From the NCBI GenBank assembly GCA_009192285.1, contig WBVU01000015.1:1500190-1564189 (forward strand): DNA of 64,000 nucleotides. Direction: 5' to 3'. The notes under the pieces were generated by a model. It saw only the letters and a program-made list of their open reading frames with translations, made no database searches and was not told where the DNA came from. Of this stretch, positions 24,889-36,200 are shown one piece after another. Made by a program: the position numbers and the translations under genes. The stretch is from Morchella semilibera (taxonomy: Eukaryota; Ascomycota; Pezizomycetes; Pezizales; Morchellaceae). Each line of letters begins with the position of its first letter. The stretch's first letter is position 1.

Positions 24889-25874
24889 CGCTGTTGAGTA
24901 GACTTATCATGAGCAGGCTATAAGTAGCGGGGCTTTCTATTGAGTTCCTATATTGTAGTAGCGCGCAATTCTATTGTTTTTTTTTTCGGGTCGTGAAACA
25001 CCACTGCCTCAGATTCCTGCAATTTGTATAGCTATATAGATCCATCTCTCCCACACTAGCTCATACACGTCTCTAACCCAATCTCTTCCCACTAGTCTTG
25101 CACACACCTTATGCATTCTGAAAATGAGATTCAGTAATAATCGTCGCCATAGAAGATCATCTGTAGGCATAGGGACCCAGGTTCTTCCAAAGGAATATGA
25201 TTGTAGTGATTGCGTACCCCATTCTGCAGCCTGATTCACAAGGACGCCAATGGGCCAGCCTGGGTTTAATCCTTATGGCCCAGGCTCCCACAAATAGAGG
25301 TGTTCATCATAGTGCGAGCTTATGTTCTTGAAATTATCCTAGATAGGATATATAGATGTCATTTACCTTGTCTCTTATATAATTATAGTAGAGGATGTTT
25401 ATATATTAAGGAAGAACCACTAAGATTGTATACACACCTGGAAGCACGGGTCTACCTGTTTAGCCCGGGCCAAACAATATTAGTCTCCGCATGGCCCGCC
25501 CATCAAATAAAATCTAGGGCACCGGCCTGGCCCACTCAGAAACAGTCCCATCCCAACCACGGCCCATTGATGCCCTTGCCTGATTCGCCAAACTGACCTG
25601 TGTATTAAGCATGATCAACACGCCATGCTCACTGTCATCATTTTACTATGGATGAGATAATCCTTGGACAGGTTTTTTTTTTGACAATGGGCTGAGCTGT
25701 AGGTAACGCTGTATTAGTAACGATGAAATAAGAGTCCGGTGTTTGGTTCCGAGGTTGGTATATATAGGGGGCCTGCAATCTTAGAATCATGCCAAAAACC
25801 AGATAGACGCCACAAAATACTATGCATCCGTCGACTCCAAGAATGAACATATTAGATATAAGATTCAAAGCATA
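24889..25874. other. spacer
   Basis: No supported gene. A GGCCC/GGGCC-rich patch lies at 25230-25570, unlike the surrounding AT-rich sequence, without recognisable coding. Confidence 0.5.
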
Positions 25875-26057
25875 CAGCCGACTCTCGATACAGTGATACT
25901 TGATATAGTGATCCCCGCCTTATAAGGATGAGTCTTACCGGTCCCAACCTTTTAGTAAAGGGAAAACCTCGCTCTTCCTCATTTCTTGTAGTGATTATCT
26001 TGTCGTAAGGATGCCATTTTCCTGTCCCGACCTCATCACTATATCGAGAGTCGGCTG
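25875..26057. mobile_element. pogo/Fot1-type MITE
   Basis: Terminal inverted repeats begin CAGCCGACTCTCGATA on the left and end TATCGAGAGTCGGCTG on the right. The element is flanked by TA on the left and CA on the right, consistent with a mutated TA target duplication of Tc1/mariner-superfamily elements. The interior carries a GGTCCCAACC block related to the MITE at 31535-31687. There is no coding frame. Confidence 0.75.
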
Positions 26058-27106
26058 CACTAGCAATTATCATAAGTATTTTGAACGTCTATATTCCCAT
26101 AGCTTTTGAGGTGGGTAGGTGTACACCATCAGCGGGCCCAAAAAATGCTCAACAAAGGGGGACAATACTTGTAGCGGTTCGCGTATTTGGTTCTCTTTTG
26201 GCCATTGTATGATGCCTTCTAGTGTCTCAATAAGGGTAGTGTAGACCAATTGTGCTTTCAGCCGAGGGTATCGAGAGCACACGGGGCTCTTGTAGGTCGG
26301 TCTCCTCTAACGGAGATCCATTGGTCCTGGTCTCGGCGTTTTCTTTCAGGCCACAGATCAGTACCCGCAGAGCCAATTGGGCCTCGCCCACCACTCGATG
26401 CTCGCTGGCTCCTAAGGAACTCTTGTATGTAGTATAGACCACGCGATAAGGTAGGAATTCTATTTAGAGTTTGTACCTTTCAAGTATGGCGTCAATAGGT
26501 TCACCCATAATTGTTGTGCTGAGGAAGACAAATACGTGTTTCTTGGCTAGTGCTATCTTTCCTGGCATTAGCAATTTTCTATTCATGCACCCCCCCCACC
26601 CGCCCAAGATTCATCTACCCGACGCTGACCTGTATTAATATAGATATCCCGATGAAGAGCCCGAGGTATACCTCTATCTATGTAGCTTTCTACTCTCGTC
26701 CCCGATGCGTTGATAAACGTATATACGGTCACCACGCGTACGTACAGTTTCATGAGGAATCGAATGTTCGCGACAAAGCCTAAAATGGAAAACCCTCCGG
26801 GAACCTACACCCATTTTGAAAGAAGCTTCAGGCCTTCTTGGCCCCTGAAATAATTATTCATCAAGCGCATCTGCCTGGAAAGTGGCTGGAGAAAATGTTG
26901 CTGCATGACTCGCCATGGTAACAACCATACACCAATGTTCTGGACTAGTTGATACACGAGGCCAGGGCAGCACTCCCGGTGCCCCCCAGGCGCACTTGTA
27001 GAGCCTGGATACCTTAGTGAATGTGAGTATACCCTACTCTATAGTATAGTCTGTTTTGTGTAGACGGTTGGACGATCGAGTTCTAAATTATGGCCAGGGC
27101 CAAAGG
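26058..27106. other. spacer
   Basis: Several short frames on both strands near 26230-26440 overlap one another and have no domain. Nothing else is supported. Confidence 0.5.
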
Positions 27107-27475
27107 TGTACAAAGGGTAACCGCCTTATAGTATGCTTCCTTGGGCTAAAATAGGTATTGTAAATATTGCTAGTTTGCAAAATTAACCGGACACCGCGTT
27201 GCAACCAAATTTTGTATGGGAAAGCAACTTCAACATCGACTACACCACAACCAAAACAGATAAATGTATGAGATTTCATCTTTGGTGTCCTCCATACTCA
27301 TATTATCATATATTCCAATGTGGACTCAATTGAAGCAATTTGAAAATTTGGTTATTGTAGCCCATTTGCATGGTTGCAACGTGAGCGTCCGGTTAATTTT
27401 GCAAACCCACAATATATATACACAAGGTCTCCTTACCTATAAGGGTACGACTTCGCACTACCTTTGTAACCTTAA
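27107..27475. mobile_element. foldback element with inner arms at 27173-27206 and 27371-27406
   Basis: The inner arms share TTTGCAAAATTAACCGGAC followed by CGTTGCAACCA in opposite orientation. Outer arms around 27107-27150 and 27430-27475 (CCTTATAG with ACAAAGG) match less well, suggesting longer terminal repeats that have diverged. No coding frame belongs to it. Confidence 0.55.
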
Positions 27476-28829
27476 ATATGGCCGTCCGATCGACTGTAAC
27501 GGGGGAAATGAAGTACGAATCTGGCTGGTATTTCTTTTTAGTCACGGCTAACCATCTTTAAGAGTATAGTCAAGCGCATCCTGTTGCAACTTACAATATC
27601 TGTCATTGAAATCCTGGCACAGTGCACCGGTACTTGCCAGTTCTCCTCCTCCCTGAGCTTGAGGCTCGGAGGGATACTGAATGGTTTTCTTACAATGAAG
27701 GTTTCCCAGATGCTCTCGCCCGCATAAAGGACACTATAGAGTTTATATGGTGTGTTATAAATATTACCATCTGAATGAGCCAACATATCAATATAACCGA
27801 TCGGAACTCTTTCAAAGACCCTGTATATTGAAATTCGGCTTGAGACGATTACTCTTTGCTTGCGCCTCCTTCATTTATTTTCCGAGTCCTGAAGTGTTTG
27901 AAAATTCACGCAACCTTATACTAGCCTACTGGATAGTAGCCATTATCAATCCTTGAGTATGTTTTCCTCACCAGCATGAATCAGGTTCATGTGAGCTCAT
28001 TACGCTACCAAAACCACCTCAAGATTGATAATTTTCAGCTGGAAGATCTCTTTAGACAGGTATATAAGGTTGTTATCTGAGATCCTTTAGCTGTCTTTCA
28101 CCTCAGATTTAGAATATATGCCTTCCCTCCGGTCCAAGCCCACCTCTCTTTGTTGAGAACAGACATGGCCCTCAGGACCTTATTTAGAGCGGGATGCAAG
28201 CGGCCACCGCCATCACCGGGGCGTAGCTATAGCGCACGCCCTAAGACTCGTTTGGGTTATGTATATATATTTTGACGGTTTGTACCGGTGGATTTTAGGT
28301 CCTAGCATGTTTTCTTCCCCTCCTCGAGGAAGTCAAGGAGTCATAGGTCTCCTTGTTGTGGTACGGCCGCCTCTTCGGCTTGGAGGGTTATATGCTGCAG
28401 TGTTGTACTAACATCGTATTCCGGGCGTTCGACTGCCCCTAGTTAAGTGGTGTTTTATACCCGCAACAAAAACTTAGCATAGCCCTAGCCCTAACAAAGA
28501 GAGGTAAAACAGAACAAGGAATTACTATACACCTACCTCTAGAGAATGATCGCATCCTCAAAGATAAAGGATCGCCTGATCATATAAATATCAATCAGGG
28601 TAAAGGATCAATTGGGCGTGGGGTCCGTTTGGTAACAACCAAAAAGCGATAATCGGATAACCACCCGCGTGATAGATAACTTCTCAAGAGACTTGGGTTG
28701 ATATAGCCGAGGATTTTAATAAAATTTTTTAACTCATATTGGTTGTTATATAAGTCTAAACAGTAAGTCAGTAGGATATAAAAACAATCGTGTTAAGTTG
28801 AAAAAAAAAAAAAAAAAAGAAGTATGAGC
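27476..28829. other. spacer
   Basis: No gene supported. Frames are short, and strand-symmetric overlaps indicate chance. An A-tract lies at about 28801-28818 just before the next relic. Confidence 0.5.
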
Positions 28830-29228
28830 TTTTGGTGGGGCGCGCTCAAGAGTATCCCTACCGCGTCTGACGAGGTTTGGGATGCTTATACTATGGTACG
28901 ATTATTTATTTCACTCGGGAAAATCAGTACGTCCTAATCGATGTTGATATAATTAAAGGTCCATAATGACGCCGCTCCCCACCGTCATCAAGCTTTATTG
29001 AATTATGACAAGTTGCACGAAATATTTACACGTTTGATTGCGACTGGGAGTTTTGCTTCGAGTACTACATCACAGCCCATGATGTCAAACCAAATATCCA
29101 CCAAACAACTCGTACAAAGCATTCTTCAACACAGAAACAGAGCCCTAAACCGAACTTACATCAACTGGCAGCGGGCAGTAATAGTTATACTACAGAGAAC
29201 AGTCCTCGATCAAAGAAGAGAACTCTAA
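28830..29228 (+). pseudogene. Myb/SANT-like DNA-binding domain relic
   Basis: Two blocks match the Myb/SANT-like domain used by transposon-derived proteins. The first, about 28830-28900, reads IPTASDEVWDAYTM. The second, about 28998-29070, reads NYDKLHEIFTRLIATGSFAS (compare the family pattern LYDxLxxIFGxxxATG). The linking segment has lost the reading frame or carries an intron-like gap (GTACGA after TATACTATG). The sequence downstream to 29228 is Ser/Thr/Gln-rich and unassigned. It is probably the remains of a DNA-transposon accessory gene. Confidence 0.5.
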
Positions 29229-30330
29229 TTCCGATTCTGACTATAGTAGCAGTAACGGATCTACTTCTAGTATAATGGATCAAAATCAATGAAAGAGAAC
29301 GGTCAGACGGTGATGATGATTTCCTGACAAGATTGAACCCCCCCGGCAATCATATCAGCTGATCAGGGACGTATCGACATTGAGGATTAATTTTTCTGTA
29401 TGGAAAGAGATGTCTCCTCTAGTAATGAATGGTGGGTATCGAGTTCCGGGAGAATGGGGTGCGACTGTGTAGCTACTGTACCAAAAAGAGGGGTGGGATC
29501 ACTACGGTATTCTCGTTGGTACGCTAGCATTGCAGTAAGCATACGATATTTGTACAGTACTCTTCCGGATTCCTCTAATGCCGATTTAATTCGGTATTTA
29601 TCACTAAATTCCGTAGTCCTATGGTAGTGATTTCACCCCATCTTTTCATACTGTAGTCTCATGGCGAATCGATCCCAGACATAATGACGACAAGCTCGCT
29701 ACACTGCGCACGAAACGTGGAAACTGACTATTAATACGCGATCGAGTAAATAGAAATAATTCGATATGTGATATTACTTGGTTGCCTGTTGAACATGAAC
29801 ACGTCTGCGCGTGAAGATGTAGGAGTAGTGATATGGCTACTGAGAGGGACACCTGCTTTGACGAGAAATAAGAACCCGCACCATGCATGAAGACGTCAAA
29901 CCATGACCTTGATCCAGAAACCCTATCTACCCATCTCTCCACATATAGTATCACATGCAGATACCTTACCAACCGCATTATAGCATACTTTTCCGAACTC
30001 CAAGCTATTGTTTACCTGACCAATCAAGCAGGGAATTTCATCGAAATTATTACTATTAGAGTCAGTAAGGTGCTTCCTGACCCGAGAGGCTGAAAGCTTG
30101 GTAGATCCTAACTGACGCTTAGTAACGGGCACCCCCCCTCGAAAGAACATGGAAATGCTTGCGGGCAACGACGAAAATGACAACCGCCAATGAAGAAACA
30201 TAGTTAAATAAAGGATGAAACTAGGAACATCCCCTATGACCACCACGATGCTTTGTGACAGCGGCTATTGTCCTTAGCATACTATCTATCTAATTATACA
30301 TATATATAACATCTCACAGAGCATTCCCAA
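29229..30330. other. spacer, weakly coding-like on both strands
   Basis: Frames at 29400-29627 (+), 29646-29978 (-) and 29923-30246 (-) have no recognisable domain. They lie between two DNA-transposon relics and may be further decayed transposon sequence. Confidence 0.4.
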
Positions 30331-30339
30331 ATTAACTCT

Positions 30340-30950
30340 TAGGGAAATTTATAAAGGAATTAGGTCCGGCCTTTTGTCAAGCAAGGACCTTTCCATTACC
30401 TGTTGAAACAAGGCCATATATTTTCAATGGGGTTGAGGTCTGGAGGGTATATAGGCCATTACATTCATCTATTTATACTTTCCTGTGTATTTTTTGTATG
30501 GGTATTAGCGCCCCCACCTTCTATGGGGTCCGTCGGATACCTTAATAAGGGGTATAATACATATAAGATTAAACGATCTCATGGTAGCGTAGTACTGGAA
30601 AGAATTGATCCCTAGTCAATTCCTCTTGTTTACACTTTCATTGTCATCCTTTTTAATGGCAACGGGGGGAGTATGATGACAATAAGTAAAGTCAGTCTAG
30701 AAGATGATACGAAGTTTCTCAGCAGGAAACACAGTGTTGTCTCCCAAGTGCTTCCTTTGGTCAACTTTGGTGGTTATCATATCTTTGTTTGGCCTCCAAT
30801 TATCCAGCTTGAATTTAATCCTAGTGGTATAAACCATTCTTCGAAATGCTATTCTTATCCCGTATCACTTTATTCTACTAATAAAGAGTTTAGCTGTCTT
30901 ACGAATTCGATTCAAAGTGGTTTTTTGCAGGCTAAATAGAGATAATACTT
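30340..30950 (-). pseudogene. Tc1/mariner transposase relic
   Basis: Reading the minus strand from about 30950 down, several pieces fit a DDE_3 (Tc1/mariner) transposase. SSWIIGGQTKI resembles the IGGQTRIY block after the first Asp. HTKNTQESINR resembles APxHTSKxTxxxI. WPIYPPDLNPIENIWP at about 30455-30405 is a strong match to the WPxxSPDLNPIENxW signature that carries the last catalytic acid region. Stops and frame shifts lie between the blocks, so it is inactive. Terminal repeats were not found around it. Confidence 0.75.
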
Positions 30951-31534
30951 GTCATTTCATGGGCATTACTAGCTATTCTTCCTGAAAGTAGCATGTTGAG
31001 TTTTTTGTGATTTTGCGCAAGATTACATATAGATTAGCATCACTAAACTATTGGCATACTCATTCTCTGGCACCTTTATTAGGCTTTTTCCCCAGGCGTG
31101 ATTAGTGTTTATACAGGAGGTCTTCCATCGTAGGACTATGATTTGAGTCTCAGATTTGAAAACCTCCATTTCTTTAGCAATCACCATAACTCTTATATAT
31201 CCTCCGCATGTATCTCTATCACTTTCACGCGCCTTTATAATTTTGTCGTGAAAGGCATCTTTATGACCACAGGATGGAAAAATCGAAGCAATAGAGTAAG
31301 GTCTACGTGCTGGAAGGTGTTGTCTCGTATCTTGAGGCGGTGATTGGAGTATGTATGTGTATATTATTCGGGATTCTGTGGACACCCCGCTAAGCACGCA
31401 CTAGTGCGAAGCTAACCGAGAAAGATGGTGCATACATGTATCTTGGCGACGTTGGTCGAGGCAGAGATATCGATTGATGGGCAAAAACAGAAAGGCACGA
31501 AGAATGACAACACGTACACTCGCCAATCATAATA
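30951..31534. other. spacer, possibly 5' part of the transposase relic
   Basis: A 124-codon minus frame at 31023-31397 has no clear domain. Its position upstream of the Tc1/mariner relic could fit a decayed N-terminal helix-turn-helix part, but I see no supporting motif. Confidence 0.35.
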
Positions 31535-31687
31535 CAGTCGCCTCTCGATATAAGGATACGGTCGGGACCGAAAAATCTGTGCTGAATATATTCTTATAAG
31601 GCGGGTATCACTATAAGAAGTAAAGAGATACTGGTAAAAGGGTATTTCGGGACCGCCGATTCTTATCCTTATAACAAGAGCCGGCTG
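31535..31687. mobile_element. pogo/Fot1-type MITE with TA duplication
   Basis: The left end reads CAGTCGCCTCTCGATATAAGG and the right end complements it as CAGCCGGCTCTTGTTATAAGG. A GGTCGGGACC block near the left end recurs inverted near the right. TA stands on both sides (31533-31534 and 31688-31689), the target duplication of the Tc1/mariner superfamily. It has no coding frame and is a relative of the element at 25875-26057. Confidence 0.8.
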
Positions 31688-31689
31688 TA

Positions 31690-33693
31690 ACCACATTTCA
31701 TATCTCCTACATCGATACCTATCTTTGACAAACACGTTCCAGAGGGAACTCGTAAAAGGGAGCACGGCAAGTAAGTGTGACATTTACGATTTAGTCAAGC
31801 CATGGGCCCCAGGCATAGATCGGAGAGGGGGCTTTATGGTTAATTTCCTATTGCCCAATTATTCATAAATGGTTTACATACACCAAACCCGCGTTTATGT
31901 GCATACACATGACTATATACATCCAAAAAAATAATATCAGTGCCCTTACGACTTTAATATTATAATCAATTCTACTGGCGTACGTTCCCATCAACAAAAT
32001 TGTTTCTTAGTTTCTTAGATGTTGGATACAATAGTCTCTACCAACTATTTAAACTCATCAGCCAGTACTTTGCTGTATTTAGATGTGTTGACGAATTATT
32101 TTTTGTCCCATCCGGCGGTGGGGCCCATTCTCTGGGTGTCCCCCGATGGGCAGCTCATCAATTGGACGGTCATATTGTCATACACGATTCAAGTGAGGTA
32201 AAGTTGGGGCTAGGAGCACTAATCTCTGTAAAAACCCTATTTCTCCCTATAAAAGAATCAAGGGTTTAATATGTGTCTTAATTCAACATACTGGTTCGGT
32301 GGTTCCCCCTATATTTTTCTAGGAAGATTGGCGCCACCAAGGGGTCCCAGGGATTCCACGCATGCTCAGCGCACCTACGGCCACTCAGGGAACCCCAAGC
32401 CACCGGTATCTTTGCCATGTCGCTACTAACAGTTCGCGGTGTTATGTTTTTCCGAAAAGCTTGAATAGTAGACCACGGATAGGAACGGTTTTTTGTTGAA
32501 GACATTTCTCCTCTAGTTCGTTCTTGGCTACCACTGGGCTAGTCGGGGCAATCATCAACGTTGATCACCGGGGCCCTAGAAATCAACACAGCCCCAGTCG
32601 CGAACTATATGCCCTAGCCGTCAAAGTTGGTGGGAGGGATGCCCTAGTCACCAAAGTTGACCACTGGGAAGCGTTGACGAGGTGGTGGGGACGGGGATCG
32701 GACATCTGCTGGTACTAATACTCGCGATAGTTAACAAGTACCCGAAAATGTAGCTGCACTGAATTGGTGTATTTCCCTCTTTTAATCCAATAAGAATTGC
32801 ATCTCAAGACTTGCATATTCGGGTACCTCTTACCTGCTGCGAGTAGTTTTATTTACGGGAAGTCCTCCATAGGTATTTGAACTAGTAATATCGCTACTGT
32901 GCTCTATATCACTACCCTAATTAACAAGCCCCCACAGAAATACTGAAATGTCATATCTGGACACATATCTCGTGCCCCATCATCTGCGCCACTACTAAAA
33001 GTGCCCCGGCATATGGAATTGGAATAGTTAAGAGAACCAGCCCAATATTCTTATATTGGTGTAGAACACTTGTGGGAGGTCGGAATACCCACGGTGTAGC
33101 TAGTCTGAGGGTCTTTCGGTTTGTTGTTGGAGAGTATAAGGTTAGGGCGTAATGGATCGTTTAAAGGAGAATGGGAATAGTCCAGGAGGCGCCGCTAACG
33201 GTAAGTGAGGAGAGGATCCATACACGCTGCGCCGTGGTACTTTGACGACCCTCAAAATTAGAAAGCAGATAGATCATGATGTATGTTGGCGCCATAAAGA
33301 GTAATAACATAAAAAGTATGAACCCAAGGATGTAGATGAATCCAACAGCCTAGAGGAATTCTATCTAGACATAATCAGGAACTAACAGCCTTAGATCTCT
33401 AGCTGTCTAGGTTAGGTATATACGTACCATTGGGCCTCACGGGATTTTTAACTTGGAAACTCTGAGATGGAGAATGTGGGCGCACCAACAGCACCACTAA
33501 CCAACCTCTCAAGCTCCCTGGGACACTTGTGATTGCAGATACTCTTCTCTTCTGATTCCGCCGCCGTAGTTCCGGCCGTAAGGACTGGGCCATTTCTCTG
33601 TCCATCTCGACTCTCCCTAGCATCGGGACTTATAGGAACCACACCATTTTCATTATTCTCCCTTTTCAGTAGCTTATCGCCGTACTAGACTAT
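31690..33693. other. spacer with a degenerate tandem repeat
   Basis: No supported gene. At about 32525-32690 units of the form GGCAATCATCAACGTTGATC and CCCTAGTCACCAAAGTTGACC recur in direct and inverted order with a spacing of about 30-40 bases. The frame at 32000-32269 (+) looks mildly protein-like but matches nothing I know. Confidence 0.45.
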
Positions 33694-34498
33694 TTATATG
33701 CATGGATATGATGGCCGATAGAGTGAGGCGATAAAGTTAAGGAACGACGTCACAATGTACGGGATCACAGTAAATGAATACGCGGCGTAACCAAACTTTT
33801 CAATTTGCGAACCGCGTGCGTGATATAACACGAGGGATGCATAAATAATCTGAGCGATGGCGGCAATCGACTTGACTACACTATAATTACATGATATCTC
33901 GGGTTCTAACCGGCCGGGAAGTGCTTTCACCGATTATGGAGAAACTTTAAAGTTCTTCGGAACTTTGACCAGTTTATAGCCTGGAGACTCTTCCTCCAAG
34001 CTGCATGTACGTGGGCCATCCAGTCTGCGCCCGATGATTATAGAGAGTCGCTGGGTGAGGGTACGCCGAGGGAATGAATTGGACCAGTCCATGTATATTA
34101 TGCAGTCCTTTGTACTCCGGCGAGAACGTGCTTCCAGATCCGAAATTAGCAAAATAAGGCAATTTCACCCTCATATGATGAACGGAGTTTACGATGAACG
34201 GAGTATACCCGAAATTCCCGCTCCAATTCCACGGGACTAACATCCACAGAGTACCAGCCCTGTGAGCCGTCCCCAGATTGTCCCCGGCAAATATTGCGCG
34301 TGAAAATATAGCTGTTAGCGCTGTGGTCACTCCGTTCATCGAATATATCAAGGCGGAAATCATACTCCGAGCAACAAGCTCGGGCCCGGCCCCTAGGGCA
34401 GTAATGGTTGTGACAGCATGAAGGCACTTGAAGAGGAAGAACCTTACGACATCAGTCCATTGTGTTTGACGGCATACAATGTTGGCTGGCGAGAGCAT
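33694..34498 (-). pseudogene. fungal multi-pass membrane protein family, broken copy
   Basis: The minus strand from 34498 encodes LSPANIVCRQTQWTDVVRFF, then helices and RAGTLWMLV. After a frame change near 34150-34000 it continues as GYKLVKVPKNFKVSP. Then comes an in-frame TAA at about 33943, and further on ISCNYSVVKSIAAIAQIIYA, SQIEKFGYAAYSFTVIPYIV and FLNFIASL. This order matches a widespread, uncharacterised Pezizomycotina membrane protein family (CxPANIxCxPTxWTDxxxFF ... RAGALCMVV ... SIVQxxYASxTLYxxxGDQIxxYGYAAFGLTVxPYxxMS). The in-frame stop and the unexplained frame change mark it as a pseudogene, although an intron ending at CATGCAG near 34004 could explain the frame change. The N-terminal exon is missing. 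Confidence 0.65.
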
Positions 34499-35640
34499 CT
34501 TTCCATCTTAATTGCAACGACATTCCGAGGCAAATGGCTTGTTAAAAACCCGCAATTATTTCTCTTTCCAGGGTAGTCAAGCTAGGGGATATAGAGGGAC
34601 CGAGCAATAATGAGATACTGTTAGAGGCTAAGATTGGGGTGTTACCCATTTATACCCTACCAGAAGTCTATCCAAATGCACGTCAACTCTAGGCACCTTG
34701 TTCCTAGTCGGGCAAGAGAGGAATGCATAGGAAACATTCGATATCGAAGGTGATAGCTCACATGTTTCAGATTTGCTGCCGCTCTGTTGTGCAAGGGTGA
34801 GTATTTATCCTTTAGGAGGATAAAATGGCCAAATCAACACCCAGGTGCACATACGAAATATTTTAAATGGATACTGAGATACCGAGGCGTGACATACTAT
34901 CTGGTTATTATCTGATAAGTTGTGAGGCCGACGGCTTATAGGATCCTATCCGTTAGGAAGTACTCTAAGGGTGGAGACGTACTATCCATAAGAAAATAGT
35001 GATATCGTACTAGTACGCACAGGTACAGCCTCGTTAGTAGCAATGCACCTGCTCAGCCAATCAGCGAACGTCGATCTTTATTGCCTGGTAGTGCAACAAC
35101 CTGACAATTACTCCTAGAACTCCGATGTTTTAAAGATTTAATACAGTGATTTTTGATACGGCTTCTAATAGAGTCCCGGGAGCGCCTAGCTAGGCAGCAA
35201 CCTTCTGACCTTGCCTAAGTTTTATAAAAGCCGTGTGAATATATATGGGCCGGGTACGTACATGTATCTAGTAGCTGAGAATCACGGCCTCGTCGAATTG
35301 GGGACTGAATTGGGGGGTTGGGATAATTTTGAATAAGGCTTTCACTGCAGCAACAACTTTTGTGTTGTAAATTGTAAGGCGGGGGCTGAAATTGTCCCTC
35401 TCACCTCTGCCTGGCCTCAGCACCTGCGTCCAGTTCTGTCCCACCTCCTTGATGTAGGCCGTGGCGGCGCTCGCCCCGAACATGATTATATATACCCATG
35501 TTCAACAAGTCCTGCGACCGAGACATGCCATATATGCGGCATACGATCATTATATCCGATTTACATGCGACTCAGGCATGGACTTGTTCCCCTTAAAAGA
35601 AGGGTGCCTTTCAAGACTTACGTAATGCGAGTGATATGTG
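34499..35640. other. spacer
   Basis: A short plus-strand stretch at about 34572-34690 reads open and protein-like but belongs to no frame of useful length. Otherwise nothing is supported. Confidence 0.45.
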
Positions 35641-36200
35641 ATGCCTGGAATATGGAAAGAGGAGTGATTTTTCGTGACCGGATATAGATTGGGAGTGGTT
35701 TTTCATACTCCCCCGACTGCTACGGCTCAGCCATCACCCCAAAGTCTGTTGTTTTTTACAATGTTTGCTTTGTTGTCTTTGATGAAGTGTTTTGTTCGTA
35801 CTGAATGTGTAGTTGTCACTTCAGATACCTGTGTCCTTTTGTGACTGTCATTATTAATTAGGGAAACTTGTTTTAACACTTTCCAAAGTTTATGTTATAT
35901 AAAGAGGGCTTTCCCCTCTTCCTATTTAACAATCAATTCAATACACAGTTCATCTTTCTACTCTTCTTCCCTCTCTCGAAATACCACACAATAATAAAGT
36001 CGACCCTGTCTCTATAGATGATAACTTGACCCTACTAGCTAGGGTCTAGCCCTTCTCACAGGACTATCGACTTTAGCTTAACCTAAGATTGTTGTCCTTA
36101 GCTAGAGTATGGTCGCAGGTCCTGGCGTCGGATAGGGCAGTCCATCCATAGTTCACTCTATCTCTGCCCTCTCTGACGGAGGTGTAAAACCCCGTCATAG
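35640..36200 (+). mobile_element. possible solo LTR of a retrotransposon (fossil)
   Basis: The segment has a promoter-like layout: a TATATAAAG box at about 35889, a pyrimidine-rich leader with CAATCAATTCAATACACAG, and an AATAAA signal at about 35993, without any gene following. This is the usual composition of a long terminal repeat. Family, exact ends and age cannot be fixed from one copy. Its first part loosely resembles the dispersed repeat at 42400-42770. It is a fossil if it is an LTR at all; the alternative is an orphan host promoter. Confidence 0.3.
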
